Origin: an uncultured Aquimarina sp. | GTDB taxonomy: Bacteria > Bacteroidota > Bacteroidia > Flavobacteriales > Flavobacteriaceae | DNA length: 64,000 nucleotides | Assembly: GCA_937958985.1 (NCBI GenBank) | Contig: CALGLV010000011.1 | Location: 17,870-81,869 of the forward strand | Direction of reading: 5' to 3' | In this document: positions 63,120 to 64,000 of the stretch, piece after piece | Layout of the letters: every line of letters starts with the position of its first letter | Position numbering within the stretch: position 1 is the first letter of the stretch | The notes under the pieces: model-generated | Database searches by the model: none | What the model was told of the DNA's origin: nothing | The model's input: only the letters and a program-made list of their open reading frames with translations | Program-made: the position numbers and the translations under genes

Positions 63120-63590
63120 ATGGAAGATTTTCAAGAAATAGACGTAAACTCACATGCCTTATCTTGGGTTGGTAAAATTCATTACGACTTTGGTTTCATA
63201 ACACAAAGCGCGTTCAAAAAAAATGGATTAGACCTTACAAAAGAAGAGTGGAGTGTTTTAAAACGACTACATGTTAATGATGGTCAATTTATGAATGACC
63301 TTGCATACATTACACACAGGGATAAAGTGTCTATGATGCGTGTGGTGAATTCAATGGTTAAGAAAGACTATATATATAGAAGACCCGACGGGCAGGACAA
63401 AAGAGTAAATAGAATTTTTTTAACGGCTTATGGCAAACAAATTGTTGAAAAAGTATTACCTATTATGTACGAGCTTATACCGGAAGTACAGGATAGTTTA
63501 ACCAAGGATGAAAGGGAAGTTTTAATTCATGCTCTTAAAAAAGTAAAAGCCCGTATGGCTGAAATAGCAGAAGATAAAGGATTGATTTAA
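63120..63590 (+). CDS. MarR family transcriptional regulator
   Basis: A 156-residue winged helix-turn-helix protein. The HTH lies about 45-95 (LTKEEWSVLKRLHVNDGQF, AYITHRDKVSMMRVVNSMVKKDYI) and the wing holds RRPDGQDKRVNRIFLT, the MarR D-x-R-x-x-x-x-x-L-T-x-x-G motif. It lies 6 bases after the ABC-F gene, so they are probably cotranscribed and the regulator may control the ABC-F gene. Its ligand is unknown. Confidence 0.92.
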   Translation: MEDFQEIDVNSHALSWVGKIHYDFGFITQSAFKKNGLDLTKEEWSVLKRLHVNDGQFMNDLAYITHRDKVSMMRVVNSMVKKDYIYRRPDGQDKRVNRIFLTAYGKQIVEKVLPIMYELIPEVQDSLTKDEREVLIHALKKVKARMAEIAEDKGLI

Positions 63591-63601
63591 TCTAATTTTT
63601 A

Positions 63602-63784
63602 ATGTTTGAACACTTTTTTCAATGCCCCTATTGCTGGGAAAATATATCAATGCTGATTGATACAAGCGTAAATCAGCAAACATACGTCGAGGATTGTGAG
63701 GTGTGTTGTAATCCGATACAGCTTTCGGTAAGTTGTAAAGCTAATGAATTAGTGGGTTTCAGTGCTATTGATATCGAGCAGTAA
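63602..63784 (+). CDS. CPXCG motif-containing small cysteine-rich protein
   Basis: A 60-residue protein with two CxxC pairs, CPYC and CEVC, that can bind one zinc ion; the second pair is followed by CNPIQLSVSC. This is the CPXCG-type cysteine-rich family, of unknown function. It follows the MarR gene by 11 bases, so it is likely the last gene of that unit. Confidence 0.88.
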   Translation: MFEHFFQCPYCWENISMLIDTSVNQQTYVEDCEVCCNPIQLSVSCKANELVGFSAIDIEQ

Positions 63785-63845
63785 TAAAAAGCAAAATACT
63801 TTTATTATTTTTTTTGGTTTTAACCGATAAAGTAAAAAAAGGTTG

Positions 63846-63853
63846 TATATTTG
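63846..63853 (+). promoter_or_regulatory. -7 promoter element for the initiator tRNA
   Basis: TATATTTG matches TAnnTTTG, 70 bases before the tRNA's 5' end. No -33 at the expected spacing. Confidence 0.45.
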
Positions 63854-63923
63854 CACCACTCTAAACAACGGTTGGTATTATGAGCCAAGAGTTAAAAGCT
63901 AAGTGTTTTTTAAGAGTATTCAA

Positions 63924-63996
<73 letters not shown>

Positions 63997-64000
63997 CTAA

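Overview
The window looks like a chromosomal segment of a member of the Bacteroidota, most likely the Flavobacteriaceae. Reasons: strong A+T bias, no Shine-Dalgarno-like spacing upstream of starts, many TAnnTTTG (-7) promoter elements typical of this phylum, a complete gldKLMN cluster, several type IX secretion system (T9SS) components and clients, and the conserved order miaB / sigma-54 activator / lptE / TPR protein / secG / groES / groL. I see no insertion sequence, prophage, integrase or CRISPR array, so most of the content is core genome.

Layout. 1-3.5 kb: partial dihydroorotase (pyrC) and a polyprenol-phosphate mannosyltransferase-like GT2, then a DUF4271 membrane protein and a first HemD-like protein. 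3.5-12.2 kb: a T9SS client with a lamin-tail domain, a DUF302 lipoprotein, and a minus-strand triplet of PorE-like OmpA protein, PorP/SprF protein and a giant repeat-bearing T9SS type B client. 12.4-24.7 kb: leuS, SemiSWEET, a zinc metallopeptidase, a gene-free stretch with a candidate structured RNA between inverted repeats, several unknown secreted proteins, purE, radC and leuB. 24.7-34.9 kb: TonB-dependent receptor, recO, porZ, DinB-like protein, then arsC-like, EamA transporter, an EptA-like phosphoethanolamine transferase, a FAM151/GDPD-like membrane-anchored protein and a thioesterase. 35-44.2 kb: lysS, a YdeP-type molybdopterin oxidoreductase, an AraC regulator, and the heme operon hemA-hemC-hemD-hemE with a second HemD. 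44.3-51 kb: groL, groES, secG, TPR protein, lptE, sigma-54 activator and miaB, all on the minus strand. 51.2-59.6 kb: topA, an arginase-fold protein with altered metal-ligand motifs, then gldK, gldL, gldM and gldN. 59.6-64 kb: FAD oxidoreductase, DUF983 protein, ABC-F ATPase, MarR regulator, a CPXCG-type small zinc-ribbon-like protein and an initiator tRNA-Met.

How the genes work together. The clearest theme is envelope biogenesis and T9SS/gliding. GldK-GldL-GldM-GldN form the ring and proton-driven motor of the T9SS, PorZ is a cell-surface T9SS component, and PorP/SprF plus PorE-like proteins attach T9SS parts or type B clients to the outer membrane and peptidoglycan. Two proteins here carry T9SS C-terminal sorting domains as apparent clients, and PorZ carries one as well. 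LptE, the EptA-like transferase and the GT2 act on lipopolysaccharide or polyprenyl-linked sugars. The second theme is tetrapyrrole synthesis: hemACDE with an upstream palindrome overlapping its promoter, a divergent AraC gene, and a distant second HemD. The most interesting points are the candidate noncoding RNA at about 16.5-16.8 kb, the arginase-like probable pseudoenzyme next to gldKLMN, the PorE/PorP/type B triplet, and the duplicated HemD. All calls come from reading the sequence; no database search was run.
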